Numbered from the stretch's first letter, positions 54,237 through 63,305 are shown. The stretch: 64,000 bases of DNA from Promethearchaeota archaeon (GCA_016933055.1 JAFGBS010000027.1:1-64000), one strand, 5' to 3'. The notes: generated by a model from the sequence alone, not told the origin. Made by a program: numbers and translations.

Positions 54237-55397
54237 TCATCCATTCTTTTCTCGAAATTCGTTCACGAATTTAAAAAAAGCATCCTTATAGATCAAGGGT
54301 TTTACAAGACGTGGAAGATTTCTACTCAAAGGTTCGGATGTGCGAATTACTAATAGATTCGGCCCAGGTTTAGAAAGAAATTCTCGTATTTTCGGTTTTA
54401 AGTCTTCATAGGTTTCCACAAGATCAGTCCATTTATAATTCGTACCTTTAGCAACCTTGGGGAAATCAACTGATAACGAATTGCTGGGATGGGTACCGGT
54501 GGATGCATAACATGCATTATCTATAATAATATGATACAAGTTTTCCGGTTGGTATGCACCAATTGTAGAAAGGCTGCCCATTTGCATAAGAACTGCTCCA
54601 TCTCCATCTAGCACTACCACTCGATAGTTATAGCCTATTGAAATACCAAAGGAAATTGCAGCAGCACATCCCAGTGATCCTAAATTATATATAACTTTAC
54701 CGCTTAATTCTGGATCCACACCTCTATCTTTCAAAACTGAAGCAAGGCGACGAGAGATGCGACCTGTATTTGCAACAATAACATCTTCTTCATTCAATTG
54801 ATCTAAAACTGCGTTAATGGCATCCTCACCAACTAGTTCAGAATCGCAAGACCCCGAGACTTCCCCTTGGGGATAGTATTCTTCGAAGTAATTTCTTCTA
54901 ACAATTATCGCATAAGCTGATAGACGGGAATCGATATATTCTTTCGCAGTTTTTATCACATTTTCGCATTCTAATTCGTCATCGGGTAATACTGTATGAG
55001 GGATTTCTAACACATCTAATAAATCCCTCATGATTCGACCAATCTTAATGTGTTGGGGGTCATCTAGTTCACCATCTGGTTCTCCCCGCCACCCAATTAT
55101 TAAAAGTATAGGTATTGAATATACATGCGGATCAGTTAGAGAAGTCAAAGGGTTAACACATTTTCCCAAACCTGAATTCTGCATATAAACAACTCCAGTT
55201 TTCTTGGAGGGTGATCCTAAGTGATATCCCGCAGAAATTGCAATTGCCTCACATTCATTACAAGCTCTTACATGAGTTATATCTTCCGTGTTGTGATTTA
55301 AATAATTCACCACGTAGGTGAGTGTGGTTCCGGGTACACCGGTAAAAAAAGTAAACTCATGCTTTTTGAGTAGCTCCATAAAAGCTGGAACATCCAT
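54237..55397 (-). CDS. Phosphonopyruvate decarboxylase-like TPP enzyme
   Basis: 386 residues. It matches phosphonopyruvate decarboxylase through FFTGVPGTTLTYVV, the glutamate region ACNECEAIAISAGYHLGS, VYMQNSGLGKCVNPLTSLTD, LLIIGWRGEPDGELDDPQH and the TPP motif VLDGDGAVLMQMGSLSTIG. That enzyme makes phosphonoacetaldehyde, a step in phosphonate (C-P) biosynthesis. The close relative sulfopyruvate decarboxylase uses similar motifs and usually has two subunits. No PEP mutase or other phosphonate gene is in the window, so the substrate remains uncertain. Confidence 0.8.
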   Translation of the reverse strand: MDVPAFMELLKKHEFTFFTGVPGTTLTYVVNYLNHNTEDITHVRACNECEAIAISAGYHLGSPSKKTGVVYMQNSGLGKCVNPLTSLTDPHVYSIPILLIIGWRGEPDGELDDPQHIKIGRIMRDLLDVLEIPHTVLPDDELECENVIKTAKEYIDSRLSAYAIIVRRNYFEEYYPQGEVSGSCDSELVGEDAINAVLDQLNEEDVIVANTGRISRRLASVLKDRGVDPELSGKVIYNLGSLGCAAAISFGISIGYNYRVVVLDGDGAVLMQMGSLSTIGAYQPENLYHIIIDNACYASTGTHPSNSLSVDFPKVAKGTNYKWTDLVETYEDLKPKIREFLSKPGPNLLVIRTSEPLSRNLPRLVKPLIYKDAFFKFVNEFREKNG

Positions 55398-55459
55398 ACA
55401 TGGGTGCTATTTTTTCATGGTTTTATTTTTTTCTTATTCCCATTCTCGAAAAGGTGATG

Positions 55460-57925
55460 TTATCCAAGTTCATTTTTAAAAGTTTGAGATTTATTGATGC
55501 GTTGGTTAATTAAATCAGTTATACTTTTGTATAACTCCACTTGTTTCTCTTCTAAATCCAAAATTTTGAGGAATACACGGTCAAGATTTCTTCTATCGTC
55601 CATCGTAAATTCTTCTTGCACATCCAAAAATCGACGAGAAATGATAGAATCTAGCCATTTTTCGATTCGTTCCACTTCTTTGGACGGAATTTGTCGGGGG
55701 TTGATAACCAGGATATTTTCGATATCAAAAGTAGCAGTATCTAATGCACCCATACCGAAACTTCTTCTCCCATTTAACTCAATCGATAAGTAAGTAATAG
55801 AGGATAGCAATGATGCCACTATAAGGTTAAAGTACTGCTTGAATTCTTCTTTAAGAATGATATTGTAAAATGTGTTATTTGACCAGATGGAACCATCTCC
55901 ATAGGAAAAATATACCTTATATTTAGAACTGAAGATCTTCTGTATGAAAATCTGAGTACCATTCTTATTCTTGGGAACCTCAATGGAGTAAAATGGTTGT
56001 TTATTTCTTAAAGTTGGGACATTTTCTATTCCACTTATATATTTTCCTTTATTTTGTCCCTTTGTTTGTTTTATTTGTAGAGATTTTCCATACTCAATAT
56101 ATTTAGCTGCTAAGGGGGTAGAATTTTTATTAATCTCCTTAGGGAGACATAAAATTAGATGATTTAATTTATTATGATTTAGAATCGGTTCAATCATTCG
56201 CTTAGGGCTCACAATATATGGTTTTAGGAATTCCTTTTCGATCTGAAATTGATAACCAAATCCGTTTCTTACGGTCACAATATCATCTATTTCTGCAATT
56301 TTTTCCAAGATGAAGAATTTATTCAACCCTGTTGTGATCCCCCTCGTTATTGATGCAATCTCCCCCAAATATAGAAGTTTAGAACCTAAACGTTGTTTAA
56401 GATCAAAATAGAGTGGTGGAGCTAAAATAAATTCATTTTCCCAACGAGTACCCGATTTGATGAATTTTTGTTCCATTACTCGCAATAAAAATTCTGGTGT
56501 ATTTTTTTCAAGAATGATCTCTGTATCGGGTAGTTGCTCTCTTATATAAAATTCTCTAAGGAACTTTGGAATAATTTTTGGCTTTATGGGGGTATTCAAT
56601 TTTATAAAATGGCATTTAGATTGTTTTTGGGCAGTATAGGGCTGATTACATAAGATCGTAGTAATTGTATTAATTTCTGCTGAATAAAATGCTCGGACAT
56701 CAAAATCCATGACTGAACATACCTCCGTATTAATCAAAATAAACTCTTGGAAATCAAAACCAAAGCCGATATTTAACCAACTATTGGAAGTTAAAAAACC
56801 TATAATCCCATTCCGTTTTAGTAGTTTCAAACCAAGATAAAAGAAATAAATGTAGAGATCTGACCGTTTGTTGATATGATACCCATTCTCTTTCATTTTT
56901 TGAGCGATGGACTTTTTGTAATCTTTATCTTCCATTATCCACTTGTTTAGATTCACTATACCTTGTGCCCGTATGTTTTCTTGCCTAACATAAGGTGGAT
57001 TTCCAATTATTATGTCAAATTTTTCTTTTTTTGGATATTCTTGAAGTAAACTATCACTACAAATAAAATGGGATTGGATTAAATCCAGATTAGGCGGTTT
57101 TTCATCGTATGAAATAAACCAAAGTTGGATTATGAAGTAAAGTTTGAAGATAATAAGAGGATTTATGTCAATCCCAAATATATTATGTCGAAAAATTTCA
57201 AATCTATTACGCTTATCGAAAGAGGAATCAAATATGGACTGCAATTGGAGCAAAATTTCTACCAGTTCTAAAAGGAATACACCAGTGCCACATGCAGGAT
57301 CCAGAATTCGAATATTTTTTATCAATGAATACAATAGATTTTTGTCTCTTTTATTGACTTTATTTAGAATCGAAGAATTTGGTTTCAGTAGGATGGACAG
57401 GAGTAAAGTATTATCAAGATTAGTATTTTTTTTGAAATAGAAAAACATGGTTTGTAGAGAAAGGATGTGAACAATACCACTGGGTGTAAATACGGCTCCA
57501 GAATCTAATACATTTGTTCTTGCCACGCGCTCCCCTAATAAATGAAATATTTTTGGAGTAATTCTATTTTTGCTTGACTGATTTTTGCTATGAGAAAATA
57601 TGAATTTTTCACCAAAAAATTGTAGATGCGTAGTAAATTCCTTAAAAATATGTTCAAATTTATCACTACACGATAGGAAATCCTTAATGGAAAATCTGTT
57701 ATTCCCACTCAACCAATTCGCTAGAAGCATATCAGTAGCATACGAGGAAAATAGCTTAATATAAGTTTTTTCACTCATTGCGTTATGTTGAAAGTTTAAT
57801 AACGTAATACGAGGTTTATTAGGAATTTCTCGAATGAACTTAGTGTAATTTTTTTGGATTTTATCATAAATTGAGTAAAAATCCTCTAATACGTCTGAAT
57901 TCATTCGGGGCATCGTAACTCTCAA
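55460..57925 (-). CDS. Eco57I/TaqI-type N6-adenine DNA methylase
   Basis: 821 residues. SAM motif I is IRILDPACGTGVFLLELVEIL, followed by IFGIDINPLIIFKL. Catalytic motif IV is FDIIIGNPPYVRQENI (N-P-P-Y). The second half (about 500-780) resembles the TaqI-type DNA-recognition domain, with LGEIASITRGITTGLNKFFIL and YNIILKEEF. No clear PD-(D/E)xK nuclease motif was seen in the N-terminal 180 residues, so cutting activity is unsupported. The start is a TTG at 57923-57925 overlapping the nitroreductase stop. ATG codons four and seven codons later are alternatives. Confidence 0.85.
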   Translation of the reverse strand: MRVTMPRMNSDVLEDFYSIYDKIQKNYTKFIREIPNKPRITLLNFQHNAMSEKTYIKLFSSYATDMLLANWLSGNNRFSIKDFLSCSDKFEHIFKEFTTHLQFFGEKFIFSHSKNQSSKNRITPKIFHLLGERVARTNVLDSGAVFTPSGIVHILSLQTMFFYFKKNTNLDNTLLLSILLKPNSSILNKVNKRDKNLLYSLIKNIRILDPACGTGVFLLELVEILLQLQSIFDSSFDKRNRFEIFRHNIFGIDINPLIIFKLYFIIQLWFISYDEKPPNLDLIQSHFICSDSLLQEYPKKEKFDIIIGNPPYVRQENIRAQGIVNLNKWIMEDKDYKKSIAQKMKENGYHINKRSDLYIYFFYLGLKLLKRNGIIGFLTSNSWLNIGFGFDFQEFILINTEVCSVMDFDVRAFYSAEINTITTILCNQPYTAQKQSKCHFIKLNTPIKPKIIPKFLREFYIREQLPDTEIILEKNTPEFLLRVMEQKFIKSGTRWENEFILAPPLYFDLKQRLGSKLLYLGEIASITRGITTGLNKFFILEKIAEIDDIVTVRNGFGYQFQIEKEFLKPYIVSPKRMIEPILNHNKLNHLILCLPKEINKNSTPLAAKYIEYGKSLQIKQTKGQNKGKYISGIENVPTLRNKQPFYSIEVPKNKNGTQIFIQKIFSSKYKVYFSYGDGSIWSNNTFYNIILKEEFKQYFNLIVASLLSSITYLSIELNGRRSFGMGALDTATFDIENILVINPRQIPSKEVERIEKWLDSIISRRFLDVQEEFTMDDRRNLDRVFLKILDLEEKQVELYKSITDLINQRINKSQTFKNELG

Positions 57926-58788
57926 TCATAGATGGTAATTTTTAATTGATTTCGCGCACATTTTCGACGATATTGATATTTCGGATATCCTATAGCTATA
58001 GTAGCAAGGATTCGGTGATTTCTAGGCACCCTTGAAAATCGCTTGATCTTAGGAAAAATATTCGCAATTATTGCATGAAATCCTAACCAGCAAGTTCCAA
58101 TTCCAAGAGATTCCGCAGTTAGGATAAGATTATAGGATGCTATTCCAGCATCCGCAGTTCTAAGAAACTTTTCTCCCTTTTTTGCGTGTACTATAACCAA
58201 ACATGGTGGATTGCGCAAGAAAGGATCTTCACTGTGATCGTTTAAGGATAATTTCCATTTTTCAATTAATCTGCGTATATTTCCCTTGATTTTTTTAGGA
58301 AGAAAGGGAATGAAGAGTTTAGCTATTTGAAATCGATACCCAATTTGTCTACTAATTTCATTGATCAATTTTTTATCTTTGAGAATAGTATATTCTAATT
58401 CTTGTGCATTATGACCTGTTGGAGAGAATATAAGATTATCCAATATCTTTTGAATGTCGTTGTCGGGAATTTGCTTATCTTTAAAACGGCGTATACTCCG
58501 TCGCTTAGCAACTAAATTACTGAGTTCTTCATACGATGAGAACGGTGGAATGAGTTCCTCTGCACCCTCAAATCCTATTTTTCGATACTGTATAGCACTT
58601 TTGGGACAAACCGATATGCAATGACCGCATATTGAACAAACTTCAGGATAATTCTCAAATGGGTACCCTTCATCATCAATACCAAATACAAAAGGTGGAC
58701 AAACTTGGGTACAAGTATTGCACTTAATACATAAATCCCGGTCGATAAAGAGATTGAGATTTTCTTGCATATAATATGATAGATGCAA
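57922..58788 (-). CDS. Ferredoxin-domain nitroreductase family protein
   Basis: 288 residues. Two 4Fe-4S ferredoxin motifs open the protein: CIKCNTCTQVCPPF and CSICGHCISVCPKSA. A nitroreductase domain follows, with RRSIRRFKDKQIPDNDIQKIL, FSPTGHNAQELEYTIL and ESLGIGTCWLGFHAI for FMN binding. Such fusions pass electrons from the clusters to FMN. The substrate is unknown. The second Met (MQENLNLF, six codons in) may be the true start. It ends inside the start of the DNA methylase gene. Confidence 0.9.
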   Translation of the reverse strand: MHLSYYMQENLNLFIDRDLCIKCNTCTQVCPPFVFGIDDEGYPFENYPEVCSICGHCISVCPKSAIQYRKIGFEGAEELIPPFSSYEELSNLVAKRRSIRRFKDKQIPDNDIQKILDNLIFSPTGHNAQELEYTILKDKKLINEISRQIGYRFQIAKLFIPFLPKKIKGNIRRLIEKWKLSLNDHSEDPFLRNPPCLVIVHAKKGEKFLRTADAGIASYNLILTAESLGIGTCWLGFHAIIANIFPKIKRFSRVPRNHRILATIAIGYPKYQYRRKCARNQLKITIYD

Positions 58789-58824
58789 TGTGTTTTTTTA
58801 ATCAATCTAATAAAAGAAAAAAAA

Positions 58825-59364
58825 TTATCTTTCTAAACGCAGAGTTGCAATACCGGGGATAGCTTTTCTTAACCGATAATGCAACATACCTTCCTCTGTA
58901 ACTTCTGTTTTAATTAAACCTTGTTCAATATCTTTTTCTGTTACCCATCCCCGTTCTTCTGCTTCAAATTTCTTGATAATCTGTCCGTTTTTTTCAATTT
59001 TAATCGGTGTTTTTGACTCTTCTACAAATTCTAATTCCACAAGATCGTCATGAATATCTTTGACTGTTAATGTTATCTTCCACATATCCCCTGGTCTCAC
59101 CATTCCCCTCATCTCTCCATAAATCCTTACTACGTCTCCTTTTTCTCCGGCAATCTCTACCAAACATTCTCCAATCATTGCAAGTGAATAACAACCGTGA
59201 GCGATTACTCCTTTTAATCCCATCTTTGCCGCATATTCGTCATCTATATGGATATTATTGCGGTCTGCGGAAACTGAAGCATATTTTGTGATATTATTAC
59301 GAGTAACTGGACCATAAGTATAGGTTAATGTCTTACCTACTTCTAAATCTGATAGTTTTACCAT
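58825..59364 (-). CDS. MaoC-like (R)-hydratase, catalytic subunit
   Basis: 179 residues. The hydratase-2 motif is present: KYASVSADRNNIHIDDEYAAKMGLKGVIAHGCYSLAM, with the catalytic Asp and His. It is a hot-dog-fold enzyme that reversibly hydrates enoyl-CoA or similar thioesters. The last 40 residues are an extension (KDIEQGLIKTEVTEEGMLHY). The gene starts one base after the stop of the second MaoC-type gene, with which it probably forms a heterodimer like archaeal and mycobacterial two-subunit dehydratases. Confidence 0.88.
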   Translation of the reverse strand: MVKLSDLEVGKTLTYTYGPVTRNNITKYASVSADRNNIHIDDEYAAKMGLKGVIAHGCYSLAMIGECLVEIAGEKGDVVRIYGEMRGMVRPGDMWKITLTVKDIHDDLVELEFVEESKTPIKIEKNGQIIKKFEAEERGWVTEKDIEQGLIKTEVTEEGMLHYRLRKAIPGIATLRLER

Positions 59365-59365
59365 T

Positions 59366-59899
59366 TTAATATCCTCCTTCTCGAATAGCGGTAGTTACTT
59401 TTGATTGTACAACAAGTTTACCTTCTTCAGTATGGGTATCCATATGAACGACTAACCAGAGTTTTCCTGCTTTAATGTAAGCCTTCTCCATGAATCCCGT
59501 CGTGTAGAGTTTTTGTCCATGCTGGATAGGTAATTCTGCCTTTGAATAGTCATACTCTTGAGATGTATGAAGTAATTTGCCATAATTTCGAATTAGTTTA
59601 GGAGCTTGCTCTTCCCCCTCTTTTAGAGGAAATCTCCAGTTAATTACATCGAAAGCAGCTCCGTTATCCCCTACAGTAAAACAATTTGGGTAACAAGGGT
59701 GGGCAACGATATTTGAATAATCTGTTTTCCCATCGGCTGTTTCAGTTATCCTAACATACTTTGGATTTGTGTTCCCGAGTAATTCCGCAAACTGTACTAG
59801 ATTTTTACCTTTTACTCGATGGATCGACTTTTTGATTTTTTTTCCAATAAAAATTTTGAATTTTTCAGATAGTTTTTCTTCTTCAGGTGTTAATTGCAT
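59366..59899 (-). CDS. MaoC-like dehydratase, N-terminal-type subunit
   Basis: 177 residues of the FAS1-type (MaoC_dehydrat_N) hot-dog domain: VQFAELLGNTNPKYV, NIVAHPCYPNCFTV, NYGKLLHTSQEYDYSKAELPIQHGQKLYTTG. It lacks the H-x-D catalytic pair of the neighbour, as is usual for the structural half of such heterodimers. The two together likely make an (R)-3-hydroxyacyl-CoA dehydratase. The CoA-ester pathway served is not shown by the neighbours. Confidence 0.85.
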   Translation of the reverse strand: MQLTPEEEKLSEKFKIFIGKKIKKSIHRVKGKNLVQFAELLGNTNPKYVRITETADGKTDYSNIVAHPCYPNCFTVGDNGAAFDVINWRFPLKEGEEQAPKLIRNYGKLLHTSQEYDYSKAELPIQHGQKLYTTGFMEKAYIKAGKLWLVVHMDTHTEEGKLVVQSKVTTAIREGGY

Positions 59900-60020
59900 T
59901 ATAATTCAACTCTTTCTCACAATATAAAAACGATCAAAACCAGATTCTCATTACTTATATAAGAAGATTAACCCACTATTTATCTATAAAAAATAAAAAA
60001 ATTAAGAAAGGAAAAATTAA

Positions 60021-61046
60021 TTAAATTTGTTTTTCTTGAGCACCTTTTCTAAAATTCATCGACAACAAAATACTTCCATAAGTCACTAATCCAATCCCTA
60101 CTGCTATGCCTAAAATCATAATCGAAGGGATTAAGATTCCCATTACAAAAAGACCTATTCCAACACCAATTTGACCTAAACCTCCAATTAAAGAAATTAA
60201 CTTGAATTTTCGTGAAATAGGGACATCAATATGGATAATTCTACCAGTAGATCCATCAATGAATGCTTGGTACTTCTTCTTATTATAAGTAAAATCAATT
60301 TCATACACGGGAAATTGAATGTAAAATACATCTCGTTCTTCAACCCTGTCGTCCCGGTCTGTAATCGTGTGAACTTCCTTTCTCATCTCTGACATTTGCC
60401 TGTTCATAACAGCTAAACGCATCGTTCTTTTTGCTTCCTCAGAAGAATAATTCGAATCAATGATCTCACCACCCAATTCCTTTACATGTGTAATATCAAA
60501 ATATTCCTTACCCGTGGTAGGAACCACATAATTCTTAAGATAGTTAGGGGTAGATTTCAACCCTAAGAGTGGAATTTGATACTCGCGCAAAACATTACCT
60601 GACTCCTCTCGTTGATAATAAGATACTGCCTCAAACCACCCCGGTCTATCAAAAGCGGGTCGATGGAAATTAGGCCAGTTATCTATTCCTCTATAATCGC
60701 TGGAAGCATTATATTCTCCTACCCAAATCGGATAAAATTTCAGAACTCGTTTTGTAATTGTTGCCGTGTTTTCAAAATCCTGAGGTGCCCCTGGTATTTT
60801 CTTAACCCAATCTTCCATTATTGATTGTGCTTCACTTGCCGTATAATTCGATCGAACAATGTAATGATCATTAAATATAAAGTTCTTCTTCGTTTCTTCG
60901 GGTAGTTCTTCTCCAGTAATGCTAGTACCATCTGGTCCTACCATCAGGGAAACTTGAATTGCTGTACCACAGAATTCACAGGTGTGAATCGGTGTAATTG
61001 GGACGTCTAAATTCGCAGCACAATTCGGACACACTATTTCTACCAT
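60021..61046 (-). CDS. Zinc-ribbon membrane protein Z2
   Basis: 341 residues. A zinc ribbon opens it: IVCPNCAANLDV and HTCEFCGTAIQV. The middle (about 60-280) is a soluble domain with W/Y-rich strands (FYPIWVGEYNASSDYRGIDNWP) and a VYEIDFTYNKKKYQAFIDGSTGRII repeat-like strand pair, similar to the neighbour. Two membrane helices close the protein (LISLIGGLGQIGVGIGLFVMGILI and IMILGIAVGIGLVTYGSILL). It resembles bacterial zinc-ribbon membrane proteins of YdjG type. It follows Z1 by four bases in the same operon. Confidence 0.75.
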   Translation of the reverse strand: MVEIVCPNCAANLDVPITPIHTCEFCGTAIQVSLMVGPDGTSITGEELPEETKKNFIFNDHYIVRSNYTASEAQSIMEDWVKKIPGAPQDFENTATITKRVLKFYPIWVGEYNASSDYRGIDNWPNFHRPAFDRPGWFEAVSYYQREESGNVLREYQIPLLGLKSTPNYLKNYVVPTTGKEYFDITHVKELGGEIIDSNYSSEEAKRTMRLAVMNRQMSEMRKEVHTITDRDDRVEERDVFYIQFPVYEIDFTYNKKKYQAFIDGSTGRIIHIDVPISRKFKLISLIGGLGQIGVGIGLFVMGILIPSIMILGIAVGIGLVTYGSILLSMNFRKGAQEKQI

Positions 61047-61050
61047 TTTA

Positions 61051-62070
61051 TTATACTCCTTGCATCCTTATCATTAACCGTTTAGCCTTCCGATTCTCTT
61101 TCGTACTTGATTTTTCTAATTGCATTTTGAAAGCTAAACGAATCGGGATAGCTGTTAAACCTACCCCGACGATTGCAACAATCATCATAATTATTCCCCA
61201 TACTTCAGTCTCTTCAACAGCTGCGAATGCAAAACCAAAATTCCCTAAAACTGCCCCTGCTAAAAGGACAGCTAATGCAATTGCATAATTAATAATCCTT
61301 TTTTTGCGGGAAATTGGAATTTCTCCTTTCACCACCGTCCCCGAGTCTCCAGCGATTGAAACCTTATAATATTTATCGTTGAAGCTGTAACGGCAGATCC
61401 ATAAAGGAGCATGAACATATAATGGATCTTTAACGGTGATTTTGGAGTCGCATCGGACCAATCGGTTCAAACCCGAACTAGCTTGTGCCCGATTCTGATT
61501 TTCAACAGCACCATAGGTATTCATTTTAGCTTCATGCTCTTCTACCTCAGCATTAATGAACTCGCAGTTATCTTTCTTCACAAGATCAAAATCAAAATCA
61601 ATAAGATTATCCAATGATAAAGAATGCACAAATTCATAGAAACCATAAAACGCTGCATGCTTTCTGGCTATAACACTATTGCGCCCAGATCGATTGAACT
61701 CACTTTCAATTGGGCGCCAGACGGGGACTTGATACGCTTCTTGATAGGTTTCGGTCCTTGTATTCCCATTAGAATCTCTGACTGTTCTTGTGCGGGTTCG
61801 ATATCGAGTGACACTTCCTTGTTGTACGCCATAGAAATTCGTGTAAGAATCAAAAGGTACCATCCAAAAAGGTAAATACACAGCTTTCGTTTCTTCAATT
61901 CTGACCAATTTCATATCTACTTTGTGTTTACGTAAAAATTCTTCCACATTTGACCGTACTTCTAAATGAGTTTTGGTAGGAATCATCTTATGGCCGCTTA
62001 CTTTCTTGAAATCAACATTGAAAGCCTCACCACACCATTCACATTGTTGCACAACATCTTCTGGATTCAA
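61051..62070 (-). CDS. Zinc-ribbon membrane protein Z1
   Basis: At least 339 residues, paralogous to Z2: ribbon half QCEWCGEAFNV, a middle domain (VYLPFWMVPFDSYTNFYG, PLYVHAPLWICRYSFNDKYYKVSIAG) and two C-terminal helices. From the TTG at 62070 the first ribbon knuckle is missing. Reading further upstream in frame gives KECPNCGAVIKLNPEDV, so the real start is probably about 18 codons earlier, near 62122-62127, at ATT or CTG behind a GGTGAT ribosome-binding site. An out-of-frame ATG at 62129-62131 points to a possible one-base error. The domain order matches YdjG-like proteins. Confidence 0.7.
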   Translation of the reverse strand: MNPEDVVQQCEWCGEAFNVDFKKVSGHKMIPTKTHLEVRSNVEEFLRKHKVDMKLVRIEETKAVYLPFWMVPFDSYTNFYGVQQGSVTRYRTRTRTVRDSNGNTRTETYQEAYQVPVWRPIESEFNRSGRNSVIARKHAAFYGFYEFVHSLSLDNLIDFDFDLVKKDNCEFINAEVEEHEAKMNTYGAVENQNRAQASSGLNRLVRCDSKITVKDPLYVHAPLWICRYSFNDKYYKVSIAGDSGTVVKGEIPISRKKRIINYAIALAVLLAGAVLGNFGFAFAAVEETEVWGIIMMIVAIVGVGLTAIPIRLAFKMQLEKSSTKENRKAKRLMIRMQGV

Positions 62071-62177
62071 CTTAATAACAGCACCGCAATTAGGACATTC
62101 TTTTGTTAATTTTCGTTCGGTCAGAATACATCACCAAATAAGATTAAAATAAAAAAATTAGAGAATTATGTTTGTAT

Positions 62178-63305
62178 TTATACTTTCGTGCCACATTTCT
62201 CACAGAAACGTTGTCCGGGTTCTAATGGATCGCCGCATTTATAACATTTGAGGGGACCAACAGGATGACCACACATTTCACAGAATTTTTGACCTGGGTC
62301 TAATGGATCGCCACATTTTTTACAGACATCAACTGATGCAGCAGCCCCACATTTTTCACAGAATTTTTGACCTGGATCTAGCGGATCGCCACAATTTTTG
62401 CATGTTCCTCCCTCTCCCGTCGGTTTAGGCACAGGTGGTGCTACTGGTTCTTTCCCGCAGTTAGAGCAAAATTTTACTCCAGCTTTGTTCTGGGTTCCAC
62501 AATGTACGCATGTCATGTAATCTCCTCCTGCGGTAGCAATCCCTTCAGTCTTTAATCCACCCGTCATCACAAAAGCAGTCCCGGCTCCACCGGTTGACTT
62601 TCCAATCTCTTTTGCGACATCTTTTTGGGTTTCGGATGCGAGTACCGTCCCAGCTCCAACCCCTCCAGTTTGCATATAGAAAAGTCTGTCTCGGTATTTC
62701 TCTTCTGTATCAATTTTAACAAACTTCACATCGTCTAATTCTAAACCGATTTTCTCAAAGGCGTTTTTTAATTCCTCGGTTACCTCTGCAGACGTTTTTT
62801 TAAGTTCTCCATAGACTTGGCGAAGTGTATGACCCGAGAGCAGAGTCATCACATTTTCATTGAAGTAACCCCGAATGTAATTATTCACTGCTTCTGTTGT
62901 GAAAATATTATTATTGCCACAAATCTCGGTCACAAACAATCTTGGGTCGATAACCTTGAACCAGTACTGCCCGTGGTACATTAATGGGGCTAATTCCTGT
63001 GTTTGGGTTCTACCACCAAATTTTCCATCAAATTTACTTTTGCTAACAAAAATAACTTCCGCTTGAAAGATATCACCTACAAAGAGTTTAATTACTCTGC
63101 CTAAAAGGGGAAGATCCATTGTTTTAAACATCTTTCTTCCAGGTGGCAACAAATCAAGTGCTTTTCCATCTTTGTAGAAAATTGCCCACTGATTCTCAGC
63201 GACAATCGCAAAACTACCCCAACGAAGCCTATCATCAGGATATCTATAGACAATATCGCCAGGTTTGGCGTTGTCCCATTCTACTACTTGAGCTCCTAAT
63301 ACCAT
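62178..63305 (-). CDS. SPFH-domain protein with four tandem zinc ribbons
   Basis: 375 residues. The first 230 form an SPFH (Band 7, YdjI-like) domain, with PGDIVYRYPDDRLRWGSFAIV, AIFYKDGKALDLLPPGRKMF and FEKIGLELDDVKFVKIDTEE. A Gly/Ala-rich linker follows. Residues about 265-375 are four zinc ribbons in a row, the last three nearly identical (C-x-x-C-G-D-P-L-(D/E)-P-G-Q-(K/R)-F-C-E-x-C-G). SPFH proteins build membrane scaffolds, and the bacterial YdjI family recruits PspA, a relative of ESCRT-III. It is first in the operon with Z1 and Z2. Confidence 0.88.
   Translation of the reverse strand: MVLGAQVVEWDNAKPGDIVYRYPDDRLRWGSFAIVAENQWAIFYKDGKALDLLPPGRKMFKTMDLPLLGRVIKLFVGDIFQAEVIFVSKSKFDGKFGGRTQTQELAPLMYHGQYWFKVIDPRLFVTEICGNNNIFTTEAVNNYIRGYFNENVMTLLSGHTLRQVYGELKKTSAEVTEELKNAFEKIGLELDDVKFVKIDTEEKYRDRLFYMQTGGVGAGTVLASETQKDVAKEIGKSTGGAGTAFVMTGGLKTEGIATAGGDYMTCVHCGTQNKAGVKFCSNCGKEPVAPPVPKPTGEGGTCKNCGDPLDPGQKFCEKCGAAASVDVCKKCGDPLDPGQKFCEMCGHPVGPLKCYKCGDPLEPGQRFCEKCGTKV
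62181..62515 (-). repeat. Tandem zinc-ribbon coding repeats
   Basis: The end of the SPFH gene holds four successive ribbon units. The last three share almost the same DNA (for example TGTGATCC-like and CCAGGTCAAAAATTCTGTG-type segments around 62210, 62300 and 62360), so they arose by recent in-frame duplication or are homogenised. Copy number could vary between strains. Confidence 0.75.
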
